Part shown: in pieces, positions 25,291-36,821 of the stretch
How the letters are laid out: each line of letters starts with the position of its first letter
How positions within the stretch are numbered: position 1 is the stretch's first letter
Origin: Virgibacillus natechei
GTDB lineage: Bacteria; Bacillota; Bacilli; Bacillales; Amphibacillaceae
Length of the DNA: 64,000 nucleotides
Direction: 5' to 3'
Assembly (NCBI RefSeq): GCF_026013645.1
Contig: NZ_CP110224.1
Location: 1,550,001 to 1,614,000 of the forward strand
Position numbers and translations under genes: made by a program
Notes under the pieces: model-generated
What the model was told of the DNA's origin: nothing
The model's database searches: none
The model's input: only the letters and a program-made list of their open reading frames with translations

Positions 25291-27141
25291 GTGGCAAATA
25301 CAAATGTTAAACAAGAAACTAGCCCGCATCTAAAGCGATTTCATTATACAGTTGATCAAGCTGTCGAAAAGCAGTTTAATTGGAAGCAGATGTTACGACT
25401 GCTTGTATACTTAAAACCATATTCAAGAACGTATTTACTAGGTGCAATTATTGCCATGTTACTGTCAACTGCTATTCGATTGGCTGTACCGATTATAATT
25501 GGTAAGGTAGCTATAGATGTTGCCATTAATAATCAAGATACCACAATGCTTACCTACCTTGTGGCTTTAATAGGGGTTTTATATCTACTAAGCTATGTAG
25601 GAAATATATATCGTATTAAATGGGTAAATATTCTAGGGCAGAATGTGATTTATGATTTACGTCAGCATTTATTTTCGCACGTCCAACGATTATCTCATCG
25701 GTTTTTTGATTCGCGTTCAGCAGGTTCTATTTTAGTACGAATTATGAATGATATTAACTCGCTGCAAGAGCTATTTACAAATGGAATTATTAACTTGTTA
25801 ATGGATGTTGTGACGCTTATCGGTATCATCGTTATTTTATTCGTATTGAGCCCTGAGCTTGCGTTAGCAATTATGGTTGTTCTGCCGATCATGTTTTATA
25901 TATCAACAAAACTTCGAAGAAATATTCGTCGTTCATGGCAGGACGTTCGAATACAGCAATCTCGTCTAAATTCTCACTTAAATGAAGGAATTCAAGGAAT
26001 GCGGATTACACAATCCTTTTCCCAGGAAAAAGAGAATGCCCAGTACTTTAATGGGATAAATAAAGAGACCTTTGAAAAGTGGCATACGGCATCGAAAAAG
26101 AGTGCAATGTTCCGCCCATTTGTAGAAATGAGTAATGCAGTTGGGACTATCATACTAATCTCTTATGGTGCGTACTTAATCTTATTAGGCATGAGTACCA
26201 ATGGTGCTAGCGGAATTGAAATAGGGACATTTGTAACTTTTGCTTTCTTCTTAGGGATGTTCTGGGAACCTATTTCCAGACTCGGACAAATGTATAATCA
26301 GTTATTGATGGCGATGGCTTCTTCAGAACGCATATTTGAATTTCTGGACGAACAGCCAAATGTAGAAGAGAAAGAAAATGCACATGAACTTAAAGAAATA
26401 GATGGTCATATTGAATTCGATCATGTAGAGTTTTCTTATGAACTGGAACGAATTGCATTACATGAAATTTCATTGGATATTAAACAAGGTCAAACCATCG
26501 CGCTAGTTGGTCATACAGGTAGTGGTAAATCAACAATAGCAAATTTAATCAGTCGCTTTTATGATCCAACAAAAGGTTCCGTTAAAATTGATGGATATGA
26601 TCTAAAAGATGTTAAAGTAGATAGTTTACGACAAAAGATTAGTGTTGTCTTACAGGATACGTTCATCTTCTCTGGTACGATTATGGAAAACATTCGTTTT
26701 GGTCGTCCGAATGCTACAGATCAGGAAGTGATAGATGCAGCAGTAGTTGTTGGGGCTGATGACTTTATCGTAAGGCTCGCAAATGGATACGAAACCGAAG
26801 TAGAAGAACGAGGGAATGTCTTATCAGCCGGGGAACGTCAATTACTATCATTTGCAAGAGCATTATTGGCAAATCCAAGTATACTGATTTTGGATGAAGC
26901 AACAGCAAGTATAGATACAGAAACGGAAGTGAAAATTCAAGAAGCTTTAGCAAAACTATTAAAGGGTAGAACTGCGATTATCATTGCGCATCGATTATCT
27001 ACAATTAGAGAATCCGATAATATCTATGTATTAGAGAACGGGAAAGTACTGGAAAATGGTAATCATGCTGAGTTAATGGCTCAACGTGGAGAGTATTTTG
27101 GCTTGATAAAATCACAATTTCAAATGCTTGATTCCATGTAA
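25291..27141 (+). CDS. Heterodimeric ABC exporter, subunit 2 (canonical Walker B, altered signature)
   Basis: A 616-residue half-transporter with a 40-residue N-terminal extension, six membrane helices (about 35-330) and an ATPase domain: Walker A GHTGSGKS (about 407), Walker B ILILDEATASID (about 530) with the catalytic Glu, and an altered signature LSAGERQ (about 511) in place of LSGGQRQ. The degenerate composite site thus combines subunit 1's Walker B Asp with this altered signature, so both changes fall in the same ATP site, as expected of a working asymmetric pair. GTG start 25291 behind GGGGGGT. Confidence 0.9.
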   Translation: MANTNVKQETSPHLKRFHYTVDQAVEKQFNWKQMLRLLVYLKPYSRTYLLGAIIAMLLSTAIRLAVPIIIGKVAIDVAINNQDTTMLTYLVALIGVLYLLSYVGNIYRIKWVNILGQNVIYDLRQHLFSHVQRLSHRFFDSRSAGSILVRIMNDINSLQELFTNGIINLLMDVVTLIGIIVILFVLSPELALAIMVVLPIMFYISTKLRRNIRRSWQDVRIQQSRLNSHLNEGIQGMRITQSFSQEKENAQYFNGINKETFEKWHTASKKSAMFRPFVEMSNAVGTIILISYGAYLILLGMSTNGASGIEIGTFVTFAFFLGMFWEPISRLGQMYNQLLMAMASSERIFEFLDEQPNVEEKENAHELKEIDGHIEFDHVEFSYELERIALHEISLDIKQGQTIALVGHTGSGKSTIANLISRFYDPTKGSVKIDGYDLKDVKVDSLRQKISVVLQDTFIFSGTIMENIRFGRPNATDQEVIDAAVVVGADDFIVRLANGYETEVEERGNVLSAGERQLLSFARALLANPSILILDEATASIDTETEVKIQEALAKLLKGRTAIIIAHRLSTIRESDNIYVLENGKVLENGNHAELMAQRGEYFGLIKSQFQMLDSM

Positions 27142-27284
27142 TGGGATTAAACTTAATATATCATTGATTAACAGCCTATTAACACCACTTTAAAATGGAT
27201 TTCAGAGGAAATTTCCGAGCTTGCTCTTTTTTTACTTTCTCATTATAATAACATATGCAGTATGCTGATTTATGGAGGCTAGCT

Positions 27285-27953
27285 ATGAAACAGAAACAAG
27301 AATTTGCAGTAATTGGACTTGGTCGATTCGGTGGTAGTATATGTGAGGAATTAGGGATGGAAGGCATGAGTGTGTTAGCAATTGATAATGATGAGGAAAG
27401 AGTAAATGAATTTAAAAATATTGCTTCGCATGCAGTGATCGCTGATTCAACCGATGAATCAGCATTAAAAGAGATTGGTATTAAAAATATTGATCATGTG
27501 ATTGTAGCTATTGGTGAAAATATTCAAGCAAGTATTTTAACTACTGTAATATTAACGGATTTAGGTATTAAAAGAATAACTGTAAAAGCTCAAAATGATT
27601 ATCATGAGAAGATATTAAATAAGATTGGGATTGATGAGGTTGTACACCCAGAGAGAGAGATGGGTAAACGAATTGCGCATCATGTCATTTCCAATAACAT
27701 TATGGATTACATCGAATTATCAGATGATCATAGTATTGTGGAAGTGAAGGTTGGGAGGAAAATGAGTGGAAAAACGTTAGATGATTTAGATATTCGAGCA
27801 CATTATGGTTGCAACGTAGTAGCTATCAAACAAGGAAAAGAGATTAATGTTTCACCAAGTGCTGAGGAAATACTAAAACTGGAAGATATTTTAATTGTAA
27901 TTGGCTCAGATAAAGATATCTCCAGGTTTGAAAAAAACCTTGTAATAGATTAA
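27285..27953 (+). CDS. ktrC: Ktr potassium uptake regulatory subunit (KtrC/KtrA, RCK protein)
   Basis: A 222-residue cytosolic gating protein: RCK N-terminal Rossmann domain with GLGRFGGS (about 10-17) for nucleotide binding and an RCK-C domain (about 135-222, HSIVEVKVG and ILIVIGSDKDI). In B. subtilis KtrC (YkqB) lies next to rnjA, the same arrangement as here, which is why I use ktrC. It forms an octameric ring on KtrB/KtrD and binds ATP/ADP and c-di-AMP. ATG 27285 follows GGAGG by 6 bases; an ATG at 27255 is in frame but precedes that site. Confidence 0.9.
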   Translation: MKQKQEFAVIGLGRFGGSICEELGMEGMSVLAIDNDEERVNEFKNIASHAVIADSTDESALKEIGIKNIDHVIVAIGENIQASILTTVILTDLGIKRITVKAQNDYHEKILNKIGIDEVVHPEREMGKRIAHHVISNNIMDYIELSDDHSIVEVKVGRKMSGKTLDDLDIRAHYGCNVVAIKQGKEINVSPSAEEILKLEDILIVIGSDKDISRFEKNLVID

Positions 27954-27994
27954 AAAGACCTTGCAGGTACATTCGTATCTGCAAGGTCTTTTTT
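27952..27994. terminator. Terminator between ktrC and rnjA
   Basis: AAAAAGACCTTGCAG pairs with CTGCAAGGTCTTTTT around a 12-base loop. T-tracts lie on both strands, between convergent genes. Confidence 0.9.
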
Positions 27995-28076
27995 ACTTCC
28001 CAGAGGAATTTTTCGTCATGGGATCGGTTTTGTAAATATGATATACGAATTCGGCCTTTGACGCATTACTTGATTA

Positions 28077-29744
28077 TCATACTTCCATTATAATCGGAAG
28101 AACCATTGGCCTGCGTTTTGTTTTATCATAAAGGAATGGTGCTACTGTATCGGTAATTTCGTTTTTAATTTCAGACCACTGTGTTGTTTTTCTTTCCATT
28201 ACTTTTTCCAAGTGAGTGGAAACAAGTTTTTGCGCTTCATTTATCAAGTCTTCTGATTCTCTCATATAAACAAATCCACGTGAGATAATGTCAGGTCCTG
28301 AAGTGATTTTAAATTCTTTCATGTTGATACTGACTACGATAATTAGCAACCCTTCTTCAGATAAAATGCGGCGGTCGCGGAGCACGATATTTCCTATATC
28401 GCCAATACCGCTACCATCAACATATATCGATCCTGAAGGAATTTTACCAGCTATAATAGCTTCATCCTTGCCTAATGCTAGAACATCACCATTATCCATG
28501 ACGAAGGAATTTGCTGGATCTACTTGACAATCCTCTGCCAGTTTTATATGTTCTTTTAACATTCTATATTCGCCGTGAATTGGCATAAAGTACTTCGGTT
28601 TCATGAGCGTAAGCATCAATTTCTGCTCTTCCTGACTTCCATGACCTGATGTGTGAACATTAGTTAAAGGACCATGGACAACATCAGCACCTCCACGATA
28701 CAATTTGTTAATGGTCCTGCTGACACTAACTGTGTTTCCAGGGATTGGTGATGAAGAAAATACAACAGTGTCACCAGGTATCATTTGTATCTGTCTATGT
28801 GTTCCGTTTGCAATACGAGAAAGAGCTGCCATCGGTTCACCTTGAGATCCCGTACAAAGAATAGTTACCTCTGAAGCAGGAAGACGGTTGATTTGATTTG
28901 GCTCAATAAACGTATTTTTTGGAGCTTGAATGTAACCAAGTTCCTGTCCAAGTCTTATAGCAGATTCCATACTGCGTCCAAATACAGCGACTTTTCGGTC
29001 GTGCTTTACAGCAGCTTCTACAACTTGTTGTAATCGGTAAATATTGGAGGCAAATGTGGCAAATATTAGTCTGCCATCGACCCGACTAAAAATATCATTT
29101 ATATTTCCTCCAACTTTCTTCTCCGACATTGTAAATCCAGGAATTTCGCTGTTTGTACTATCCGAGAGTAAGCAAAGTACGCCTTCTTTACCTATCTCAG
29201 CCATTTTTGTTATGTCGGCCGGTTCGCCAACAGGGGTGAAATCAAATTTAAAATCACCTGTATGAACGATATTACCAGGAGGTGTTTTAACAACAATACC
29301 ATAGGAATCGGGTATACTATGCGTTGTACGGAAAAAGCTAACGGAAGTTTTACGGAATTTAATAACATCATCTTCCTGAAATGGATATAATTTAGCATTT
29401 CTTAATAAACCATGTTCATCCAATTTGTTTCTAATTAAGCCTAGCGCGAGTTTTCCAGCATAAATTGGTATATTTATTTCACGTAGGAGATAAGGGATAC
29501 CCCCAATGTGGTCTTCATGTCCATGTGTTACGAATAATCCTTTTATTTTATCTTGGTTTTGAACTAGATAGGTGTAATCTGGTATTACATAATCAATTCC
29601 AAGTAATTCATCTTCAGGGAATTTCATACCGGCATCAATTAGAATTATTTCATCCTGAAATTGTACGGCATACGTGTTTTTACCTATTTCACCTAGTCCA
29701 CCTAGTGCAAATACAGCTGTTTGGTCATTTTTTACGAATTTCAT
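28077..29744 (-). CDS. rnjA: Ribonuclease J1
   Basis: A 555-residue metallo-beta-lactamase/beta-CASP RNase. The metal motif is [10 protein letters not shown] (His74, His76, Asp78, His79), and GDFKFD and PIHGEYRM carry further ligands; [11 protein letters not shown] opens the protein. RNase J1 has 5'-3' exonuclease and endonuclease activity, matures 16S rRNA and degrades mRNA. The length matches B. subtilis RnjA (555). The gene follows rpoY by 4 bases on the same strand, the standard Firmicute arrangement, and runs towards ktrC. Confidence 0.97.
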   Translation of the reverse strand: MKFVKNDQTAVFALGGLGEIGKNTYAVQFQDEIILIDAGMKFPEDELLGIDYVIPDYTYLVQNQDKIKGLFVTHGHEDHIGGIPYLLREINIPIYAGKLALGLIRNKLDEHGLLRNAKLYPFQEDDVIKFRKTSVSFFRTTHSIPDSYGIVVKTPPGNIVHTGDFKFDFTPVGEPADITKMAEIGKEGVLCLLSDSTNSEIPGFTMSEKKVGGNINDIFSRVDGRLIFATFASNIYRLQQVVEAAVKHDRKVAVFGRSMESAIRLGQELGYIQAPKNTFIEPNQINRLPASEVTILCTGSQGEPMAALSRIANGTHRQIQMIPGDTVVFSSSPIPGNTVSVSRTINKLYRGGADVVHGPLTNVHTSGHGSQEEQKLMLTLMKPKYFMPIHGEYRMLKEHIKLAEDCQVDPANSFVMDNGDVLALGKDEAIIAGKIPSGSIYVDGSGIGDIGNIVLRDRRILSEEGLLIIVVSINMKEFKITSGPDIISRGFVYMRESEDLINEAQKLVSTHLEKVMERKTTQWSEIKNEITDTVAPFLYDKTKRRPMVLPIIMEV

Positions 29745-29748
29745 CTGT

Positions 29749-29958
29749 TTACAGATTCTCCGTTTTAAAATCTTCGGATTGTTTTTCGTAATTTAAATGT
29801 TCCTCATTTAATACATGGATATACTCGATATTATACGCTCGGTCGCTTAATTTTTTACGTACCTCTCCCTCAGAGTCGGCTTCTACATATAAACTTTTTG
29901 TACGCTCACGTACTGGTACTTCATTTAGTGATTCTTGATAGAATACTTTATAAATCAT
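29749..29958 (-). CDS. rpoY: RNA polymerase epsilon subunit (RpoY)
   Basis: A 69-residue protein with [10 protein letters not shown] and [17 protein letters not shown], the conserved pattern of YkzG/RpoY (DUF1447), the small epsilon subunit of Firmicute RNA polymerase. It is directly upstream of rnjA, as in B. subtilis. A strong AAGGAGAG site precedes the ATG. The C-terminal 15 residues are charged and variable. Confidence 0.95.
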   Translation of the reverse strand: MIYKVFYQESLNEVPVRERTKSLYVEADSEGEVRKKLSDRAYNIEYIHVLNEEHLNYEKQSEDFKTENL

Positions 29959-30025
29959 TTCATCTCTCCTTCGTTAATTACTTATAAGTTCAAATGAGTA
30001 TCTTTAATTAATAAAGGACTCCATT

Positions 30026-30240
30026 TCAACTGTTTAATTGGATGTTATTTTTTAATTCCACAAGTTTAAAACCTTCCATGTGTGCTTGCTTCCGTAGCAT
30101 AGCTAATGAATTTATGGTACCTTTGTTATTGTGATTGGTTTCTTTTAATGGCGATCCTTTTCATAAGTTGTAGGTACACGTCCTTGGCCTAAAAAGTCCT
30201 TCCAGCGTTTCTTAAGCTTTTCTCTTAGGCGTTTTAGCAT
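30026..30240 (-). pseudogene. Tiny gene apparently split by a -1 frameshift, upstream of rpoY
   Basis: A 31-residue ORF (30240 to 30145) begins MLKRLREKLKKRW and stops after TTYEKDRH. In the -1 frame, right across that end, a protein-like sequence continues from GSPLKETNHN to ELKNNIQLNS and stops at 30026. Reading AAG once and shifting back one base would join them into a 71-residue basic protein. GAAAGGAG lies about 12 bases before ATG 30240; an ATG at 30252 is too close to it. Either a decayed gene, a sequencing error or a frameshift product; I know no homologue. Confidence 0.45.
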
Positions 30241-30456
30241 GTGGGCACACATCTCCTTTCAAAGATTTAAGAAAAGCAAAAAACGTTCTACCGATCCAAT
30301 CCCTCTTATCTACAGTATAGTACGACTTTAGAGAAATTGAAATAATAATACTTTATTTATACGAAAAAATATTATTTATTGCTACTAAATTAAACGTTAT
30401 ACCTATTTTTTACAGAGATAAGATTCTTATACAGAAATGATGTTAGGAGACGAAAA

Positions 30457-31230
30457 ATGAATAAAAAAATAGTGTTTTTTGATATTGATGGTACCCTTTT
30501 GGATCATGGGAAGCGAATTCCATCATCAACGATAGAAGCTATACAAAAATTGAAGCAGAATAATATATATGTAGCAATTGCAACCGGCCGAGCTCCTTTT
30601 ATGTTTGAAGCTATTCGAGAAAAATTAGGTATTGAATCATTTGTTAGCTTTAACGGTCAATATGTTGTCTTTGAAGGTAGAACAATTTACAACAATGCAC
30701 TTAGTCATGATGCGCTCGTAAATCTGTATAACAAATCAATGGACCATAATTATCCGATGGTTTTTATGAATGAAAAAGAAATGCGAGCTTCTGTTGATAA
30801 ACATCCATACATTCGAGAGAGCTTTGAGAGTTTGCAATTTCATTACCCTGATGTAGATCCTTATTTCTTTCATAACAATCATATATATCAAGCCTTATTA
30901 TTTTGTGAAGAAGGGCAAGAAAATCAGTTTGTTAAAAGCGCTGACGCATTTGATTTTATCAGGTGGCACCACTATTCCTGTGATGTTTTGCCTGGTGGAG
31001 GTTCAAAGGCTATTGGTATGGAGAAAATCATTGAAGCGAGTGGGTTAGATATAGGAGATTCCTATGGTTTTGGTGATGGATTGAATGATATAGAAATGAT
31101 ACGCGAAACAGGTACAGGAGTCGTCATGGGGAACGGCGTGCGAGAGTTGAAGGAAGTAGCGGATTATATAACAGATGATGTTGCAAATGACGGCATTGCT
31201 AAGGCATTAGAACAGCTGAAATTAATATAA
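30457..31230 (+). CDS. ykrA: Cof-type HAD phosphatase (YkrA-like)
   Basis: A 257-residue HAD-superfamily hydrolase, Cof/IIB subgroup. Motif I is FFDIDGTLL (nucleophile Asp8), motif II ATGRAP (about 40-45), motif III Lys in GGGSKAIGM and motif IV GFGDGLNDIEMI. It would dephosphorylate sugar phosphates, FMN or similar small substrates; the natural substrate is not known. It lies between rpoY and def, as ykrA does in B. subtilis. A TAGGAG site precedes the ATG. It is probably transcribed alone and ends at a shared terminator. Confidence 0.92.
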   Translation: MNKKIVFFDIDGTLLDHGKRIPSSTIEAIQKLKQNNIYVAIATGRAPFMFEAIREKLGIESFVSFNGQYVVFEGRTIYNNALSHDALVNLYNKSMDHNYPMVFMNEKEMRASVDKHPYIRESFESLQFHYPDVDPYFFHNNHIYQALLFCEEGQENQFVKSADAFDFIRWHHYSCDVLPGGGSKAIGMEKIIEASGLDIGDSYGFGDGLNDIEMIRETGTGVVMGNGVRELKEVADYITDDVANDGIAKALEQLKLI

Positions 31231-31247
31231 TAGCCATCACGGAAATA

Positions 31248-31284
31248 AAAGCAGCAGCTACTATAGAAGTAGCTGCTGCTTTTA
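31248..31284. terminator. Terminator between ykrA and def
   Basis: AAAGCAGCAGCTAC pairs with GTAGCTGCTGCTTT over a 7-base loop, between convergent genes. Confidence 0.85.
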
Positions 31285-31340
31285 TGGTTGACGGTGGCGA
31301 CTATAGGGGACATCCAGCGAAACCCGCACTGCTTGATGGT

Positions 31341-31892
31341 TTACTCTATCGGTTTTGCGTTATCTGGGACTGTGAACGGGTTATCTTTATTAATATGGTC
31401 GTAAAACATAATTCCATTTATATGATCAATTTCATGCTGGAAGATAATTGCCGGATAACCTTTTAATCGTAATTTTAGGGGTTCGCCATTCATGTCAGTG
31501 GCTCGAATTGTAATACGAGCATATCGTGGCACAAATCCTTCGACAGCTCGATCAACAGAGAGACAACCTTCCCCGTCTGATAAATATGATCTCTCGGCAG
31601 AATGACTGATTATTTTTGGGTTCACTAATCCATAGCTGTATTGTTTATCATCCGTATCTTCAAAGTGTATAGCAATCAATCTTTTGTTAATTCCGAGTTG
31701 TGGTGCAGCCAGACCAACACCAGCTCTTAGGTTATATTTATCAGCTGTATCTGGATCCTGACTATTTTTTAGAAACGTAATCATATCATTTAACAGTTGC
31801 TTATTTTGTTCACTTAAAGGGAGCTCCACTTCATCAGCTTTTGTTACTAACGATTTGTGTCCTTCGCGAACAATATCCTTCATTGTTATCAT
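31341..31892 (-). CDS. def: Peptide deformylase (DefB/YkrB type)
   Basis: A 183-residue type II peptide deformylase, with [15 protein letters not shown] (metal Cys) and [14 protein letters not shown] (metal His pair and catalytic Glu). It removes the formyl group from nascent proteins. B. subtilis DefB starts MITMENIVRDGH; here ATG 31892 gives [12 protein letters not shown] and follows AAGGAG by about 10 bases, so I prefer it to longer frames. The position between ykrA and ykyA matches B. subtilis, though the orientation is convergent with ykrA. Confidence 0.95.
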   Translation of the reverse strand: MITMKDIVREGHKSLVTKADEVELPLSEQNKQLLNDMITFLKNSQDPDTADKYNLRAGVGLAAPQLGINKRLIAIHFEDTDDKQYSYGLVNPKIISHSAERSYLSDGEGCLSVDRAVEGFVPRYARITIRATDMNGEPLKLRLKGYPAIIFQHEIDHINGIMFYDHINKDNPFTVPDNAKPIE

Positions 31893-31978
31893 GCCATCGT
31901 CACTCCTTATTTTCATCAATTAATATCTTATCATAACTACCCTGTATAAATCATAAAATTACTATAGGACAATCTAAT

Positions 31979-31993
31979 TAATAATCGTTATCA
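31979..31993. promoter_or_regulatory. Fur-box-like palindrome before ykyA
   Basis: TAATAAT-C-GTTATCA matches the 7-1-7 Fur core TGATAATNATTATCA at 12 of 14 positions. It lies between def (minus) and ykyA (plus), about 20 bases before a TATACT box. Confidence 0.35.
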
Positions 31994-32065
31994 ATTTTTC
32001 ATTTGTTTTGTGTTATACTATTAAAACAAAAATAAAAATATACAGCTAGGTAATGGGAGGTAAAC

Positions 32066-32776
32066 ATGCATAAATATTTAAGGAAATCACTTATTTTTCT
32101 TACATTCACTTTTGGCGCAATCTTATCCGCATGTAGTGGAGAATCAACGGAAGAGCAATTACATAATCATTTAGAAGAAGCCGTGGTGCTAGAAGAAGGC
32201 TTTGAACAACAGCAAAATGAAATTACAGAATTAGAAAGACAAGAACAGGAGTTATACAGTGAAGTCATTGAATTAAATATGGAAGAATTTGATCAAATTC
32301 AAGAGATTTCTCAAGAAGCAATTGGAATCATTGATCAACGTTCAGAGGTTATGGAACTGGAGAAAGAAAGTATTGATGCGTCACAAGAAGAATTTAATAA
32401 TATATCAGACTTAATAGATGATATTGAAGAAGAAGCGGTAAGAGAGAAAATAGAGGATATGTATACAGTGATGAGTGACCGCTATAGTGCCTATGATAAC
32501 TTGTATGAAGCGTACATGATATCTTTGGAATTGGAAAGAGAGCTCTATACCATGCTACAACAAGAAGATATTGAACAAGAAGATTTAACAGAACAAATTA
32601 CTGCAATCAACGACAGTTATCAGGACGTACTTGAAGCTAATGACCAATTTAATGAAGGTACAATAGAGTACAATGCTTTGAAGCAGGAATTTTATGAGCT
32701 ATCGGATATAAATGTGGAATACGAGGAAAATCCAGCCAGCGAAACTTCGGATGCAGATGAGGAAGATGATGCGTAA
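32066..32776 (+). CDS. ykyA: YkyA-like coiled-coil lipoprotein
   Basis: A 236-residue lipoprotein: signal peptide residues 1-21 with lipobox LSAC, then a nearly continuous acidic coiled coil (residues about 30-215), rich in Glu and Gln, and a disordered acidic end. This is the YkyA (putative cell-wall-binding lipoprotein) pattern. Position directly before pdhA, as in B. subtilis. Function unknown; it is anchored on the outer membrane face. The ribosome site GGGAGG is strong. Two terminators follow, so it is not co-transcribed with pdhA. Confidence 0.88.
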   Translation: MHKYLRKSLIFLTFTFGAILSACSGESTEEQLHNHLEEAVVLEEGFEQQQNEITELERQEQELYSEVIELNMEEFDQIQEISQEAIGIIDQRSEVMELEKESIDASQEEFNNISDLIDDIEEEAVREKIEDMYTVMSDRYSAYDNLYEAYMISLELERELYTMLQQEDIEQEDLTEQITAINDSYQDVLEANDQFNEGTIEYNALKQEFYELSDINVEYEENPASETSDADEEDDA

Positions 32777-32797
32777 GTCTTACAATTAAAGAAAGAG

Positions 32798-32841
32798 AAA
32801 AAAGGAACGAAATAAATCATGAATTACTTCGTTCCTTTTTT
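32798..32841 (+). terminator. Terminator of ykyA
   Basis: AAAAAAGGAACGAA pairs with TTCGTTCCTTTTTT, with further pairing inside. Confidence 0.85.
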
Positions 32842-32889
32842 GGTGGATAGAAAAGAAGATAGAAAAAGGTAGCTGCATCAGCGGGCTAG

Positions 32890-32927
32890 GGCATTCTCCA
32901 AAAAGTATGGAGAATGCCATTTTTTTT
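32890..32927 (+). terminator. Second terminator behind ykyA
   Basis: GGCATTCTCC pairs with GGAGAATGCC across a 9-base loop and is followed by eight T. Confidence 0.85.
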
Positions 32928-34531
<1,604 letters not shown>

Positions 34532-34534
34532 ATC

Positions 34535-35512
34535 ATGGCACAAATGACAATGATTCAAGCAATCACAAATGCATTGCATACAGAATTAAAAAATGACGAA
34601 AACGTGCTTGTATTTGGTGAAGACGTCGGCCAAAATGGCGGCGTATTCCGTGCAACTGAGGGATTACAAGATGAATTCGGTGAAGATCGTGTGTTTGACA
34701 CGCCACTAGGAGAATCTGGTATTGGTGGTCTTACTGTAGGTCTTGGATTACAAGGTTTTCGTCCAGTAATGGAAATCCAATTCTTCGGCTTCGTTTTTGA
34801 AACAATGGATTCTATCAGTGGTCAAATGGCTCGTATGCGTTATCGTTCTGGTGGTAGACACAATTCTCCAGCTACAATTCGCGCACCATTTGGAGGAGGG
34901 GTTCATACACCTGAACTTCACGCGGATTCACTTGAGGGGTTAATTGCACAGCAACCAGGAATTAAAGTTGTTATCCCTTCAACGCCACATGATGCAAAAG
35001 GACTGTTGCTTTCAGCTATCCGAGATAACGACCCTGTTCTCTTTCTTGAGCATATGAAGCTTTACCGTTCATTCCGTGGGGAAGTTTCAGAAGAAGAGTA
35101 TACGATTGAGCTTGGAAAAGCTGATGTGAAACGAGAAGGAAAAGATGTAACGATTGTATCTTATGGAGCAATGGTTCATGCTTCATTAAGAGCAGCAGAT
35201 GAGCTTGCAAAAAATGACATTGAAGCTGAGGTTATTGACCTTCGAACGGTTTCGCCGATTGATGTTGATACAATTATTGAATCAGTGAAGAAAACGAATC
35301 ATGTAGTTGTAGCACAAGAAGCACAACGTCAAGCAGGTGTTGCTGCAAACGTTGTAGCTGAAATTCAGGAGCGGGCTATCCTGCATTTAGAGGCGCCAGT
35401 ATTACGTGTTACAGCACCAGACACAGTCTTTTCATTTGCAGATGCTGAAGAAGTATGGTTACCGAACGAAAAGAGCATTATAGAAAAAGTAAACGCAGTA
35501 ATGAATTACTAA
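34535..35512 (+). CDS. pdhB: Pyruvate dehydrogenase E1 component, beta subunit
   Basis: A 325-residue E1-beta with [31 protein letters not shown] (about 27-44), the substrate-channel region SGGRHNSP and the C-terminal transketolase domain with [11 protein letters not shown]. It forms the alpha2-beta2 E1 that binds to E2. GGAG within the end of pdhA serves as ribosome site, so translation is coupled. Second gene of the operon. Confidence 0.97.
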   Translation: MAQMTMIQAITNALHTELKNDENVLVFGEDVGQNGGVFRATEGLQDEFGEDRVFDTPLGESGIGGLTVGLGLQGFRPVMEIQFFGFVFETMDSISGQMARMRYRSGGRHNSPATIRAPFGGGVHTPELHADSLEGLIAQQPGIKVVIPSTPHDAKGLLLSAIRDNDPVLFLEHMKLYRSFRGEVSEEEYTIELGKADVKREGKDVTIVSYGAMVHASLRAADELAKNDIEAEVIDLRTVSPIDVDTIIESVKKTNHVVVAQEAQRQAGVAANVVAEIQERAILHLEAPVLRVTAPDTVFSFADAEEVWLPNEKSIIEKVNAVMNY

Positions 35513-35536
35513 ATTTGAGATAGGAGGTTGTAAATT

Positions 35537-36817
35537 ATGGCATTTGAATTTAAACTGCCTGATATTGGTGAAGGTATTCACGAAGGCGAAATCGTAAAAT
35601 GGTTCGTTAAAGAAGGCGATGAAATAAAAGAAGATGATGTATTATGTGAAGTTCAAAATGATAAATCTGTCGTTGAGATTCCTTCCCCGGTAGATGGAAC
35701 GGTTAAAAAGATTTCCGTGGATGAAGGCTCTGTAGCAGTTGTTGGTGATACGTTAATTTCGTTTGATGCAGAAGGCTATGAGTCAGATGAAACAGAAGAA
35801 GAACCAGAAACTGAGTCAACTTCCAATGGACAAACGGAAGATAGTAAAGAAGAAACCAAACAAACTGATGAAACTGAAAGTGATAAATCTGAATCGGATG
35901 ACACACGTGTTATAGCCATGCCATCTGTTAGAAAATACGCACGTGACAACGATGTGAAAATTCAAACTGTAACAGGATCAGGGAAAAATGGTCGTATCTT
36001 AAAAGACGATATTGATAGCTTCTTAAGTGGTGATCAAAAAGCAGAAGCAACGGAAACTGCTGAAGAAGCCACACAAGAAACAGGTAAACAAGTATCTGCC
36101 ACACCGCAAGCTGAATACCCAGAAACCCGTGAAAAAATGACTAGTATTCGTAAATCAATTGCCAGATCAATGGTTAATTCAAAAACGAAAGCTCCACATG
36201 TCACTTTACACGATGAAGTAGATGTATCAGAGCTAGTGGCACATCGCAAGAAATTTAAAGAAGTCGCAGCAGAACAAGAAATTAAATTAACGTACATGCC
36301 TTATGTTGCAAAAGCGTTAATTTCTGCTTCGAAGAAATATCCAATAATAAATGCTGCCATTGATGACGAAACAGACGAAATCATTTACAAGCATTATTAT
36401 AATATTGGTATTGCTGCAGATACAGATAGAGGTTTAATGGTACCAGTAGTAAAAGGTGCTGACCGCAAATCTATTTTTGCCATTTCTCAAGAGATCAATG
36501 AGTTGGGAGAAAAGGCAAGAGATGGTAAACTGAAACCAGATGAAATGAAGGGTGCTTCAAATACAATCTCGAACATTGGTTCAGCTGGTGGACAATGGTT
36601 CACACCTGTCCTTAATTATCCAGAAGCAGTTATTCTGGGAATCGGGCGTATTGCTGAAAAACCAATTGTTAGGGACGGAGAAATAGTAGTTGCACCAGTA
36701 CTTACATTATCATTTAGCTTTGACCACCGTATTGTTGATGGGGCTACTGCACAATTAGCTCTCAATCAAATCAAGCGGTTACTGAGTGATCCACAATTAA
36801 TTATGATGGAGGCGTAG
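35537..36817 (+). CDS. pdhC: Dihydrolipoamide acetyltransferase (PDH E2)
   Basis: A 426-residue E2 with one lipoyl domain (residues 1-77, lipoyl Lys43 in NDKSVVE), an acidic Glu/Thr linker (about 83-120), the E3/E1-binding domain (about 127-163, [13 protein letters not shown]) and the catalytic acetyltransferase domain (about 195-426) with the active-site box DHRIVDGA. It forms the 60-subunit core and moves acetyl to CoA. AGGAGG precedes the ATG. Third gene of the operon. Confidence 0.97.
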   Translation: MAFEFKLPDIGEGIHEGEIVKWFVKEGDEIKEDDVLCEVQNDKSVVEIPSPVDGTVKKISVDEGSVAVVGDTLISFDAEGYESDETEEEPETESTSNGQTEDSKEETKQTDETESDKSESDDTRVIAMPSVRKYARDNDVKIQTVTGSGKNGRILKDDIDSFLSGDQKAEATETAEEATQETGKQVSATPQAEYPETREKMTSIRKSIARSMVNSKTKAPHVTLHDEVDVSELVAHRKKFKEVAAEQEIKLTYMPYVAKALISASKKYPIINAAIDDETDEIIYKHYYNIGIAADTDRGLMVPVVKGADRKSIFAISQEINELGEKARDGKLKPDEMKGASNTISNIGSAGGQWFTPVLNYPEAVILGIGRIAEKPIVRDGEIVVAPVLTLSFSFDHRIVDGATAQLALNQIKRLLSDPQLIMMEA

Positions 36818-36821
36818 AGTT

